This document shows, in pieces, positions 1-8,049 of a stretch of 26,569 nt of DNA. The stretch spans positions 1-26,569 of the forward strand of contig DLBY01000028.1 in the NCBI GenBank assembly GCA_002480345.1. Direction: 5' to 3'. Below the pieces are notes generated by a model that had not been told where the DNA came from, did not search any database, and worked only from the letters and a program-made list of their open reading frames with translations. Position numbers and translations under genes: made by a program. This stretch comes from Phycisphaerales bacterium UBA7812. Lineage in GTDB: Bacteria; Planctomycetota; Phycisphaerae; Phycisphaerales; UBA1924. How positions within the stretch are numbered: the first letter of the stretch is position 1; the number at the start of each line of letters is the position of its first letter.

Positions 1-83
1 GGGCGAGTACCCAAGTGGCCAAAGGGGGCAGACTGTAAATCTGCTGGCGTACGCCTTCGGGGGTTCGAATCCCTCCTCGCCCA
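1..83 (+). tRNA. tRNA-Tyr (GTA anticodon)
   Basis: The acceptor stem pairs 1-7 with 76-82, followed by discriminator A83. The anticodon stem is 28-32/40-44 around a seven-base loop with anticodon GTA at 35-37. The T arm is 59-63/71-75 with a TTCGAAT loop at 64-70. A long variable arm (about 45-58) makes it a class II tRNA, as expected for bacterial tRNA-Tyr. The 3' CCA is not encoded. The window begins exactly at the first tRNA base, so its promoter lies outside. Confidence 0.95.
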
Positions 84-93
84 TTCCCGCCTC

Positions 94-110
94 CCGCGTC
101 CGGGACGCGG
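94..110. repeat. Short perfect hairpin just after the tRNA
   Basis: CCGCGTCC (94-101) and GGACGCGG (103-110) are perfect inverted arms around one central base. The hairpin starts 11 bases after the tRNA end and could help end or process the tRNA transcript. There is no T-run after it, so it is not a classical intrinsic terminator. Confidence 0.4.
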
Positions 111-189
111 ACCGACGCGGACCAGAAGTCGCGGCGTTTGGTCCCGCGGGACCCCTTTCCTCATCACATCAAATGCATGCCTGTTCGGC

Positions 190-210
190 CCCTCCGATCT
201 GATCGGAGGG
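190..210. repeat. Inverted repeat downstream of the deacetylase gene
   Basis: CCCTCCGATC (190-199) and GATCGGAGGG (201-210) are perfect ten-base arms around T200. The repeat lies 33 bases beyond the stop of the minus-strand deacetylase gene and may act as its transcription end or an mRNA 3' stabiliser. No T-run follows on the minus strand, so terminator function is inference. The surrounding stretch 84-242 holds no convincing gene. Confidence 0.4.
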
Positions 211-242
211 TTCGCATCGGTAAGCGGGCGATCGCCGCGCGG

Positions 243-1334
243 TCAGCGTTGGTTCTCAAGGCAGGGCCAGTGGGCGGCGTGGGCACGCCTGAACTTCTCG
301 AGAAACGCGGCGGGCGCGGCGGACGGCGTCTGTGGTGCGTCCGCCGGTTCATCCTGTGGCGGTTCATCCCGGGATGGACGGCCTTGGTCGCTCCGCGCCT
401 TGGGCGCGAGGCCCGCGACGCACGCGGCGACGCTCTCGGCGAGCGCGCCGAGGTGGTACCCGCCCTCGAGCACCAGCACGATCCGGTCGTTGGCGTGCCG
501 CGCCGCGATCCCCCTGCTCATCGCGAGCATCTCGGCGAACCCCTCGGTCGTGACCTCCATATCCGCGAGCGGGTCCCGGGCGTGGGCGTCGAACCCCGCT
601 GAGACGAGCACGAGGTCGGGGCGGTAGGCATCCCCGATCGGGACCACGACCTGTTCGAAGAGCCAGCGATAGGCCGTGTCGTTCTGTCCCGCGGGCAGGG
701 GGAGATTCACGGTGAACCCCCGTCCCGTGCCGGTCCCGGTGTCGGTGAGGCGGCCCGACCCGGGGAAGAGGGGGGACTGGTGGAGCGAAATGAGGAGGAC
801 ATCATCGCGAGAATAAAAGACCTCTTGGGTACTATTTGCGTGATGGACATCCCAGTCGATGATCATGACCCGGTCGCACACGCGTCGGCGGCGTGCGTCC
901 TCCGCCGCGATCGCGATGTTGTTGAACAGGCAGAATCCCATCGCCTCGTCCGGTTCGGCGTGGTGACCCGGGGGGCGAACCAGCGCGAAAGCGTTCGCCG
1001 CGGCGCCGTCGGTGACGCTGCGGGCGGCGTGCAGCGCCGCGCCCGCGGCGAGGTACGCCGCGTCAACGCTTCCGGGCGAGAGGGTCGTGTCGGCGTCCAC
1101 GGCGCAGGCGCGGCCTCGCAGCCCGGCGATGTGCGCGAGATGACCCGGGGTGTGCACCGCGAGGATGTCGTCGTCGGTCGCGGGGTCGGGCGCTTCCCAG
1201 CGGACATGCTCGAATCCGCGCGCGTCGATCGCCCGCTTCGCGACGCGCAGGCGGTCGGCGCACTCGGGGTGTCCGGGCCCCGTGTCGTGCTCGAGCATCG
1301 CGTCATCGGAAACAAGCAGCGTCGGGGCCTTCAT
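243..1334 (-). CDS. Histone deacetylase family protein (AcuC/HDAC-like)
   Basis: Zinc-dependent deacetylase of the arginase/HDAC fold; relatives remove acetyl groups from lysines or from small acetylated amines. The 363-residue product carries the full catalytic set: PPGHH (residues 121-125) with the paired histidines, WDVHH (161-165) and GFDAH (247-251) giving zinc ligands D162, H164 and D249, and the transition-state tyrosine Y293 in LEGGYH. The N-terminal GHPE motif (21-24) is typical of bacterial class II-like members. A proline/acid-rich linker and short helical tail follow residue 310. The reading frame extends upstream to 1529, but ATG 1334 is chosen because family similarity starts there and the extension would run into the divergent gene at 1447. 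It is divergent from an acetyl-CoA hydrolase/GNAT fusion, which suggests a role in reversible acetylation. The substrate cannot be told from sequence. Confidence 0.88.
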   Translation of the reverse strand: MKAPTLLVSDDAMLEHDTGPGHPECADRLRVAKRAIDARGFEHVRWEAPDPATDDDILAVHTPGHLAHIAGLRGRACAVDADTTLSPGSVDAAYLAAGAALHAARSVTDGAAANAFALVRPPGHHAEPDEAMGFCLFNNIAIAAEDARRRRVCDRVMIIDWDVHHANSTQEVFYSRDDVLLISLHQSPLFPGSGRLTDTGTGTGRGFTVNLPLPAGQNDTAYRWLFEQVVVPIGDAYRPDLVLVSAGFDAHARDPLADMEVTTEGFAEMLAMSRGIAARHANDRIVLVLEGGYHLGALAESVAACVAGLAPKARSDQGRPSRDEPPQDEPADAPQTPSAAPAAFLEKFRRAHAAHWPCLENQR

Positions 1335-1446
1335 GGTCGTCCCGTCTGGATCGAACACGATCGGGTGTCCGCCCGTGTGAGTGCGCCGGCGATCGCATGG
1401 ACGCCGGACCCGGAATGGTAGAGAACCCGCGATCAAGGAGTGCGTC

Positions 1447-3333
1447 GTGGTTGAACTCGGAACAGAGGCCTGGCAGGATCGGTACAGCGCGAAGCTCTGC
1501 ACGCCCGAGGAGGCTGTCGCGCGGGTCAAACCCGGGCAGCGGGTCTTCGTGGGGTCGGGGGCCGCGGAGCCTCAGCGGCTCGTGGAGTCGCTGAGCGCGC
1601 GGGAGGACATCGGGGACACGGAGATCGTCCACATCCTCACCTTGGGCATCGCGCCCTACGCGGAGGCGACCTTCCAGCAGAAGTTCCGGCACAACGCGTA
1701 CTTCATCGGGCCCAATGTCCGGGACGCGGTCGCGCAGGGGCGGGCGGATTACACGCCCGTCTTCCTCTCGGAGATCCCCGCGTTGTTCCGCAGCAAGCGT
1801 GTCGTGATCGATGTCGCCTTCATCTGCGTGAGCCCACCCGATGCGCACGGCTACTGCAGCTACGGGGTCTCGACCGACATCGTCAAATCCGCCGCGGAGA
1901 GCGCTCGGTTCGTTGTCGCGGAGGTCTGCGAGCACATGCCCAGATCGCTGGGTGATTGCTTTATCAATGTCCGCGACATCGACATGCTCGTCCCGAGCGA
2001 TCGCGCCGTCATCGAGGCGCCCCAGGGCGCCCCCAGCGAGCTCGCGCGGCGGATCGCCAAGCACATCGCGGGCCTCATCGAGGACGGGTCCACGCTCCAA
2101 CTCGGGATCGGGTCGATCCCCGACGCGGTGCTCGGCTACCTGGACGGCCTCAAGGACCTGGGGGTCCACACGGAGATGTTCAGCGACGGGATCATCCCGC
2201 TTGTCGAGCGCGGCGTCATCAACAACCGCGCCAAGACGCTCCACCGCGGGAAGATCGTCGCGAGCTTCGTGATGGGCTCGCGGAAGCTCTACGACTTCGT
2301 CCACGACAACCCGCTCGTGGAGTTCCGACCCACGGAGTACACCAACGACCCCTTCGTCATCGCCAAGAACGACAAGATGGTCGCGATCAACTCCGCGATC
2401 GAGGTGGACCTGACCGGGCAGGTCTGCTCGGATTCGCTGGGCGAGCTGTTCTACAGCGGCATCGGCGGGCAGGTCGATTTCACCCGCGGCGCGGCTCGAT
2501 CGAAGGGCGGCAAGCCGATCATCGCCCTTCCTTCGACGGCGCAGGGCGAGACTTTCTCGCGCATCGTTCCCCATCTCAAGCCCGGCGCGGGGGTTGTGAC
2601 GAGCCGGGGCGATGTGCACTATGTGGTGACCGAGTTCGGCGTGGCCTACCTGCACGGGCGGACCATGCGTGAGCGCGCGATGGCGCTGATCGAGATCGCG
2701 CACCCGCGTTTCCGCCCCTGGCTGCTGTCCGAGGCGAAGGCCCGCAACCTGGTCTACGCGGACCAGATCGAGATGCCGGTCCGCATGCCGGTGTACCCCG
2801 AGGAACTCGAGCGGACGGTCGAGCTTCGCGACGGGACGGAGGTGTTCATGCGGCCCCTGCGCATCACCGACGAGGCCCGCGTCCGCGATCTGTTCTACAA
2901 GCTCTCGCCCAAATCGGTCCACCACCGGTTCTTCCAGATGCTCAAGACGCTGCCCCACGAGAAGATCCAGAACCTCCTCCGGATCGACTACGAGTCGGAC
3001 ATGGGCCTGGTCGTGCTCCGGGATCGCGGTGAGGACTCGGAGATGCTCGGGATCGCCCACTACCTCCGCGACGCGCGGACGAACCTCGCGGAAGCGGCGT
3101 TCCTCGTCCAGGACAAGTGGCAGAACAAGGGCATCGGGACCGCCCTGATGGAGACGCTCGTCGCTTCGGCCCAGACAAACGGGATCGCGGGGTTCACCGC
3201 GGTCGTGCTCGCGGAGAACAGCGGCATGCTCCGCGTCTTCCACAAGTGCGGCTACCGGGTGGAGAGCGAGCTCAACGAGGGCGAGTACCTGCTCGAGATC
3301 CCGTTCAGCGAGGCGTTGGCGCCGGTTTCGTAG
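1447..3333 (+). CDS. Acetyl-CoA hydrolase/CoA-transferase fused to a GNAT acetyltransferase
   Basis: Two-domain protein of 628 residues. Residues 1 to about 445 match the acetyl-CoA hydrolase/4-hydroxybutyrate CoA-transferase family. The expected catalytic glutamate is E243 in VHTEMFSDG, and the conserved GIGSIPDA and FSDGIIPL stretches are present. Residues about 459-628 form a GNAT domain, opening DGTEVFMRPLRITDE and carrying the acetyl-CoA loop QNKGIGTALM near 556-570. Such fusions are known in several bacterial phyla. The first half likely moves or hydrolyses CoA from short acyl-CoAs; the second likely acetylates a protein lysine. The GTG start at 1447 is preferred because AAGGAG (1435-1440) sits six bases upstream; an in-frame ATG at 1381 lacks this. 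The gene is divergent from the deacetylase across 112 bases. Whether it acts as hydrolase or transferase is undecided. Confidence 0.88.
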   Translation: MVELGTEAWQDRYSAKLCTPEEAVARVKPGQRVFVGSGAAEPQRLVESLSAREDIGDTEIVHILTLGIAPYAEATFQQKFRHNAYFIGPNVRDAVAQGRADYTPVFLSEIPALFRSKRVVIDVAFICVSPPDAHGYCSYGVSTDIVKSAAESARFVVAEVCEHMPRSLGDCFINVRDIDMLVPSDRAVIEAPQGAPSELARRIAKHIAGLIEDGSTLQLGIGSIPDAVLGYLDGLKDLGVHTEMFSDGIIPLVERGVINNRAKTLHRGKIVASFVMGSRKLYDFVHDNPLVEFRPTEYTNDPFVIAKNDKMVAINSAIEVDLTGQVCSDSLGELFYSGIGGQVDFTRGAARSKGGKPIIALPSTAQGETFSRIVPHLKPGAGVVTSRGDVHYVVTEFGVAYLHGRTMRERAMALIEIAHPRFRPWLLSEAKARNLVYADQIEMPVRMPVYPEELERTVELRDGTEVFMRPLRITDEARVRDLFYKLSPKSVHHRFFQMLKTLPHEKIQNLLRIDYESDMGLVVLRDRGEDSEMLGIAHYLRDARTNLAEAAFLVQDKWQNKGIGTALMETLVASAQTNGIAGFTAVVLAENSGMLRVFHKCGYRVESELNEGEYLLEIPFSEALAPVS

Positions 3334-3366
3334 CGGAGCCGGGGTCGCGGTCTCCGGTGCGCCGCT

Positions 3367-3390
3367 CCCGCCCGGATCGGGTCGGGCGGG
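3367..3390 (+). terminator. GC-rich hairpin between the hydrolase-GNAT gene and ftsW
   Basis: CCCGCCCG (3367-3374) and CGGGCGGG (3383-3390) form a perfect eight-base stem with an eight-base loop, 33 bases after the stop. Only a weak GGACCTT tail follows, so it may slow or end transcription but is not a textbook intrinsic terminator. Confidence 0.4.
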
Positions 3391-3432
3391 GGACCTTGCA
3401 GCCGAGACGATGAGCGTGCCGATACTCCGGGT

Positions 3433-4713
3433 ATGCCGACGCGTGGCAGCATGGTGTTCCTGTGCACTCTCGCCCTCCTGGTGGTGGGTGTGGTCATGGT
3501 GAACTCCGCGGGGATGACGGTGACGCCCGTTCCCGAGGGGGTCGCGGGTCTGGGCGCGGTCTCCCCCGCGGCGCCGCTGGACACGATGTCGATCGTGACG
3601 AGCCGATCGGGCGCGTATCTCGCGCTCGCGATCCTCGCGTTCGGCGTCTGCGCCGCGATGCCGATGCGGCGCCTCGCCGGGATCGCGTCTCCCCCCCGGC
3701 ACGCACCTGCGGGGTACCTCTATGCCGTGCTGATCGGGGGCACGCTGCTGACGATCGCGGTGCTGGCGCTGGTGTATGTGCCGAGCATCCAGCGCGAGCG
3801 GAACTTCTCGGCGCGCTGGGTGGCGCTGCCGGTGGTGGGCTCGTTCCAGCCCAGCGAGTTCGCGAAGTGGGGGATGATCCCGCTTATCGCGTGGTACGCC
3901 GCGGCGATGGGCCCTCGCCTCCGGTCCTTTTTCTGGGGGTTGCTGCCAGCGGTCGCGGCGGTCGGCGGCGTCGCGGGGTTCATCGTGCTCGAGGACCTGG
4001 GGACGGGGGTGCTCGTCGCGACGGCGCTGTGCATCCTGCTCATCGCGGGCGGGGCGCGGATCTGGCACTTTCTGCTCTTCGTGCCCCCCGCGGCGCTGGG
4101 CGTGTTCATCGCGATCAGCGGGAGCCCGTACCGCGTGCAGCGGATCCTGAGTTTCCTGGACCCGTTCGCCGACCCGCGCGGGTCGGGGTACCACATGATC
4201 CAGTCGATGTCGACCGTCGCGGGGGGTGGGCTCGCGGGGCGCGGGCTGGGGCACGGCATCCAGAAGTTCGGGTACCTCCCCGAGGACACCACCGACTTCC
4301 TGTTCGCGGTGATCTGCGAGGAGACCGGGCTCGCGGGCGCGAGCGCCGTGATCGCGGTATACCTCGTGCTCGCCTGGGCACTGGTGGGCGTTGTCCGTCG
4401 CCAGCCCATCCCGGTGCTCCGCTACTTCGTCGTCGGGGTGCTCGCGACGGTGATGACCCAGGCGATCATCAATCTCGTCGTCGTCACGGGGCTCGGGCCC
4501 ACCAAGGGCATCGCGCTGCCACTGCTCAGTTCGGGGGGGACGGGCTGGGTGCTCACCGCGGCCTCGCTGGGGCTGGTCTGCGCGATCGATCGCGCGGGGC
4601 GCGACGCTCGGACGCGTGACGACGGAGTCGGGATCAGCGCCGAGATCGAGTCGAAACCGATCGCGGAGCCCGCTCCCGCCCAGCGGGGCCCGGGTGAGCC
4701 GCTCGCGGCATGA
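3433..4713 (+). CDS. ftsW: FtsW/RodA/SpoVE-family peptidoglycan polymerase
   Basis: Polytopic SEDS-family membrane protein of 426 residues that polymerises lipid II into glycan strands, normally with a class B penicillin-binding protein. Hallmarks are PSEFAKW near residue 140, GRGLGHGIQKFGYLPE followed by DFLFAVICEETG (about 269-300), and the C-terminal PTKGIALPLLSSGGTG (about 356-371) just before the last membrane segment. A hydrophilic tail of about 40 residues ends the protein. The stop overlaps the start of murG (ATGA at 4710), which favours FtsW over RodA. No strong ribosome-binding site precedes ATG 3433, and ATG 3451 is a possible alternative. No other division/cell-wall cluster gene (murC, ddl, ftsQ, ftsA, ftsZ) follows murG. 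Confidence 0.9.
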   Translation: MPTRGSMVFLCTLALLVVGVVMVNSAGMTVTPVPEGVAGLGAVSPAAPLDTMSIVTSRSGAYLALAILAFGVCAAMPMRRLAGIASPPRHAPAGYLYAVLIGGTLLTIAVLALVYVPSIQRERNFSARWVALPVVGSFQPSEFAKWGMIPLIAWYAAAMGPRLRSFFWGLLPAVAAVGGVAGFIVLEDLGTGVLVATALCILLIAGGARIWHFLLFVPPAALGVFIAISGSPYRVQRILSFLDPFADPRGSGYHMIQSMSTVAGGGLAGRGLGHGIQKFGYLPEDTTDFLFAVICEETGLAGASAVIAVYLVLAWALVGVVRRQPIPVLRYFVVGVLATVMTQAIINLVVVTGLGPTKGIALPLLSSGGTGWVLTAASLGLVCAIDRAGRDARTRDDGVGISAEIESKPIAEPAPAQRGPGEPLAA

Positions 4714-5858
4714 GCGCGCCGTCGGTCATCTTCGCGGGAGGCGGCACGGGGGGGCACATCTTCCCGGCGCTCGCGATCGCGGAGGCGCTGCGCCGGCAGC
4801 GCGAGACCGCGGACGCGCGCACGGTGATGATCGGATCCGACCGCCCGCTGGATGCCGTGCTGCTCGGGGGTGCGGTCGAGCGCGGCGAACTCGATGCGTT
4901 CGCGATCATCCGGGCGCGCCCGTTCGGGGTGCGCCCGAGGGCCGCGTGGGGCCTGCTGAAGACCTGGGGCGCGTGCGTGCGCGAGACGCGCCTGCTGATC
5001 CGCGACGAGCGGGAGCGGGGGGGCGCGAGCCCGGTGCTCGTCGCGATGGGGGGCTTCGTGAGCGCCGCGCCGGTGCGCGCGGCGATCACGGAGCGGTGCC
5101 CCGTCCTGCTGGTCAATCTCGACAGCGTCCCGGGGAAGGCGAACCGGTGGATCGCGCACCGCGCCGACGAGCGGTTGACGGTCGGCGCGAGCGGGGATCT
5201 TTTCGAGCCCATGGAGGCGCGTGCGATCCACCCGATCGTGCGACCCGAGATCCGGGCGTGCCCCGAGCCCGAATCGGCGCGCCTCGCGCTGGGGCTCGAC
5301 CCGGTCGCGCGCACCTTGCTGGTGACCGGGGGGAGCCAGGGCGCGCGCACCGTCAACGCGTTTCTCACCCGGTTCGCCGATGCGCACGCGGCGCTGCTCA
5401 ACGAGCACGGCTGGCAGGTGCTGCACCAGTCGGGCGCGGAGGACGCGGAAGCGGTCGACGCGATCTACAGGGGTGCCGGCGTGCGCGCCCGCGTGCTGCC
5501 GTTCATCGATGACATCGCGTCGGCGTGGGGCGCGGCGACGGTCTCGGTCTGCCGCGCCGGCGCGGGCACCGTCGCGGAGGCCTGGGCGACGCGGACGCCC
5601 TCCCTGTTCCTGCCCTACCCGTTCCACAAAGATGCGCACCAGCGCGCGAACGCGGCCTGGCTCACCGACCGGGGCGCGGGGGTGCTGGGGGACGACCGGA
5701 TCGACACCGAGGCGAATCTTGTCCACAACGGACCGCTCCTCGCGGGGCTGCTGCGTGACGAAACGCGCCGGGCCTCGCTTCGAGATATGCTTCAAGAGCT
5801 GGGGCCCGCAGACGGCGCCGATCAGGCGGCGCGGGCGATCTCGGGGCTGGTGGGGTAG
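4710..5858 (+). CDS. murG: UDP-N-acetylglucosamine--lipid I GlcNAc transferase MurG
   Basis: Peripheral membrane glycosyltransferase that adds GlcNAc to lipid I to make lipid II, the substrate of the upstream SEDS polymerase. The 382-residue product has the GT-B pattern: glycine-rich GGGTGGHIFPALA near the N-terminus (residues 10-22), the second glycine loop TGGSQGA (about 206-212), and the UDP-GlcNAc site with RAGAGTVAEA and LPYPFHKDAHQRANA in the C-terminal domain. Length fits the family (about 350-380). It overlaps ftsW by four bases, so the two are probably translated together. Confidence 0.93.
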   Translation: MSAPSVIFAGGGTGGHIFPALAIAEALRRQRETADARTVMIGSDRPLDAVLLGGAVERGELDAFAIIRARPFGVRPRAAWGLLKTWGACVRETRLLIRDERERGGASPVLVAMGGFVSAAPVRAAITERCPVLLVNLDSVPGKANRWIAHRADERLTVGASGDLFEPMEARAIHPIVRPEIRACPEPESARLALGLDPVARTLLVTGGSQGARTVNAFLTRFADAHAALLNEHGWQVLHQSGAEDAEAVDAIYRGAGVRARVLPFIDDIASAWGAATVSVCRAGAGTVAEAWATRTPSLFLPYPFHKDAHQRANAAWLTDRGAGVLGDDRIDTEANLVHNGPLLAGLLRDETRRASLRDMLQELGPADGADQAARAISGLVG

Positions 5859-5931
5859 AGAGAGCGTTATCCGGACGGTCATGTGGAACTTCGGCGGATC
5901 GGCGTATGCGGCGGCGGCTTTCCCCTCTAAC

Positions 5932-6510
5932 ATGGGGGGTGTGGCTGAGGCAGAATCCCCAAAACAGGCGGAGCGGCTGTGCTGCATTCTCGTGCACGCG
6001 CCGGATGTCGTGCCGCCCACCCGCCTGAACAGGGCTCTTGAGGCGAAACGCGTCGAAGTTGCGCCCACGAGCGATGTGTACGGCGCCCTCGTGGATCTGT
6101 GCGCGCTCTGCAAGGACGAGGCGGTGGCGCTGCCCATTCTCGCGATCGTCGAGCCCGAGTCGGTCGCGCACGCGGCGGCGCTGTTCGAGGCGGCGTCGGT
6201 GTACGCGGGCCGCGCGGTGTTCTGGGTGTACGCGTCCTCGCCGCACGAGCAGATCCGCGAAGTGCGGGAGCAGGACCTGGCGGCCTGGGGGCGCGGGTCC
6301 GAGAACCCGGGCACCCGGATGGGGCATGAAGCGGATTCTCCGGGCGGCGACGGGGCCGAGGGCGCGGGCGGCGGCGAACAGAACCGCGGCGGGTCGCGTA
6401 CCGGGGAGGAGAGCACGCCGAGGCGAGGGTCGGAGTCGGATTCGATTCTGACCGATGAGGAACTGGAGATGCTGCTCGCAGACGATCCTCCGGATCCGGA
6501 CGAGCGGTGA
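5932..6510 (+). CDS. Receiver-like protein of unknown function with a FliM-like acidic tail
   Basis: I do not recognise a named family. The 192-residue product has an N-terminal alternating strand/helix block (about residues 15-110: CCILVHAP, then LNRALEAKR, VEVAP, LPILAIVEP and AVFWVYAS). This resembles a response-regulator receiver fold but lacks the phospho-acceptor aspartate after strand 3. A Gly/Ser/Glu-rich, probably disordered stretch follows (about 120-170). The last residues carry ILTDEELEMLLADD, reminiscent of the LSQEEIDALL segment with which FliM/FliN bind partners. The stop overlaps the GTG of the diguanylate cyclase gene (GTGA at 6507), so the two probably act together. The start is uncertain: ATG 5932, GTG 5941 or ATG 5881 are all in frame and none has a clear ribosome-binding site. 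TAACAT at 5928-5933 could be a -10 element. Confidence 0.6.
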   Translation: MGGVAEAESPKQAERLCCILVHAPDVVPPTRLNRALEAKRVEVAPTSDVYGALVDLCALCKDEAVALPILAIVEPESVAHAAALFEAASVYAGRAVFWVYASSPHEQIREVREQDLAAWGRGSENPGTRMGHEADSPGGDGAEGAGGGEQNRGGSRTGEESTPRRGSESDSILTDEELEMLLADDPPDPDER

Positions 6511-8018
6511 CCGACGCGGTCTGCGAGTCGGAGCGGCTCGCTCCGGATGGATTATTGAATTTCGACATGAGTGACACGGCGTCGACCCATCCCGGCACAG
6601 CGGAAACGCCTCTTGGCGGGGGCGTCGGTGTGCGCGTGGTCCTCGTGGGCGAGACCGGTCTCGACGGGGTCCTCCGGCGCGAGGACGGGTTCGAAACGGT
6701 GCGCACGCGGACCGCCCTCGAGGCGGTGGGCGAGGTCGCTTCCCCGGCGCAGCCCGCGGCGCGCACGGTGCTGGTTGTCGGGGCGGACGCGGAGCCCAAC
6801 GGCTCGCTCCCCGCGTTCCTCGATGCGGTCCGTCGGGCGGACCCCGCGGTGCGGGTCGTGCGCGCGGGCGGGGACGCGGACCGGGGTGGGTACGACGGGG
6901 TGATCCACTCGGCGTCGGCGCTCGTGGAACTCCGCGGGCTCGCGGGAGTCGCGGCGCGGGTGTCGGGGGACGCGGAACTCAAGCCCGTCGCGCCGGATCC
7001 CGCTCGCGAGCACGCGGCGCGGGGCGAGGTGGAGCCCAAGTCACTCCCGGACACGGAAGAGGCGGCACCCGCGGGGCCCGAGCACGCGGTCACGCTTCCG
7101 TTGCGGGATGCGCCCAGTGTGTCTGGAACAGACGGTCTTCCCGCGGCGGAGGGGCTGGTCGGAGACGGGGCGCTGCTCGCGCTCCTCGACGCGTCGCGTG
7201 GCAAGCTGCTGCGCGTCGCGCTCGGGATGATCGCGCAACGCGTTGGCGTCGAAGAAGTCCGCTTTGTCGATCGTGACGAGGCGGACACGGAGACCGAGCC
7301 CGTCCCGTCGGTGCCCGTCTCCTGGGGCGGCGCACGGCTCGGGGTGATCCGCGCGGCGTCGGTCTCCGCGGAGACGCTCGTGCCGCACGCGTCCTGGTTG
7401 GGCGGGTGGCTGGCGTTGCACGACCGGCAGCAGGCGCTGCGGCGGGCGGCGTTCACCGACCCGCTGACGGGCGCGTGGAACAGACGGTACTTCGACGGGT
7501 TCCTCGAGGCGGCGATCGACCGGGCGCGCGAGAACCGGCGCACGATCACGGTGCTCGTGTTCGATATCGACGAGTTCAAGCGGTACAACGACGATTACGG
7601 GCACCCTGCGGGCGACGAGATCCTGATCGAGGTCGTGCGGGCGTTGAAGAGCTCGGTGCGGCCCTCGGACCGGGTGTGCCGGATCGGCGGGGACGAGTTC
7701 GCGGTGGTGTTCGACGATCCGGAGGGCCCGCGGGAGCGGGGGAGCCGTCCGCCGGAGTCGGTGTATGTGCTCGCGAAGCGTGTGCAGCGGCAGATCGGGG
7801 AGAAGAAGTTCCCCAAACTCGGCGCGGATGCGCCGGGGTCGCTGACGATCTCGGGCGGTCTCGCGGCCTTCCCGTGGGACGGGCACGACGCGGAGACGCT
7901 GCTGGATCGGGCGGACCAGCTCGCGCTGGCGTCCAAGAAGCAGGGGAAGAACGCGATCATGCTCGGGCCCGGCGCGGAGCGGGTGTGCAAGCACGACGGC
8001 GACGACCTGCTCGACTGA
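6507..8018 (+). CDS. GGDEF diguanylate cyclase with receiver-like and GAF-like N-terminal parts
   Basis: Makes cyclic di-GMP from two GTP. The 503-residue product has an intact GGDEF motif at residues 394-398. Upstream are the metal/GTP segment FDIDEFKRYND (352-362) and YGHPAGD (364-370). The RPSD inhibitory I-site (385-388) lies five residues before GGDEF, so product feedback control is likely. Residues about 42-150 alternate strands and helices like a receiver domain without a recognisable phospho-aspartate. A charged linker (about 155-215) leads to a GAF-like block (about 220-305). No EAL domain is present. The GTG start overlaps the previous stop by four bases; ATG 6567 is an alternative 20 residues in. 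No transmembrane segment is seen, so it is probably cytoplasmic. Confidence 0.85.
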   Translation: MTDAVCESERLAPDGLLNFDMSDTASTHPGTAETPLGGGVGVRVVLVGETGLDGVLRREDGFETVRTRTALEAVGEVASPAQPAARTVLVVGADAEPNGSLPAFLDAVRRADPAVRVVRAGGDADRGGYDGVIHSASALVELRGLAGVAARVSGDAELKPVAPDPAREHAARGEVEPKSLPDTEEAAPAGPEHAVTLPLRDAPSVSGTDGLPAAEGLVGDGALLALLDASRGKLLRVALGMIAQRVGVEEVRFVDRDEADTETEPVPSVPVSWGGARLGVIRAASVSAETLVPHASWLGGWLALHDRQQALRRAAFTDPLTGAWNRRYFDGFLEAAIDRARENRRTITVLVFDIDEFKRYNDDYGHPAGDEILIEVVRALKSSVRPSDRVCRIGGDEFAVVFDDPEGPRERGSRPPESVYVLAKRVQRQIGEKKFPKLGADAPGSLTISGGLAAFPWDGHDAETLLDRADQLALASKKQGKNAIMLGPGAERVCKHDGDDLLD

Positions 8019-8049
8019 GGCGTCGCGTTCGGCGGACTACCCTCACGCG

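Noticed and set aside
1303..4254. A 983-codon open frame on the minus strand
   Set aside because: It lies opposite the well-supported hydrolase-GNAT and ftsW genes; its product is rich in Arg/His/Asp low-complexity sequence, typical of antisense frames in GC-rich DNA.
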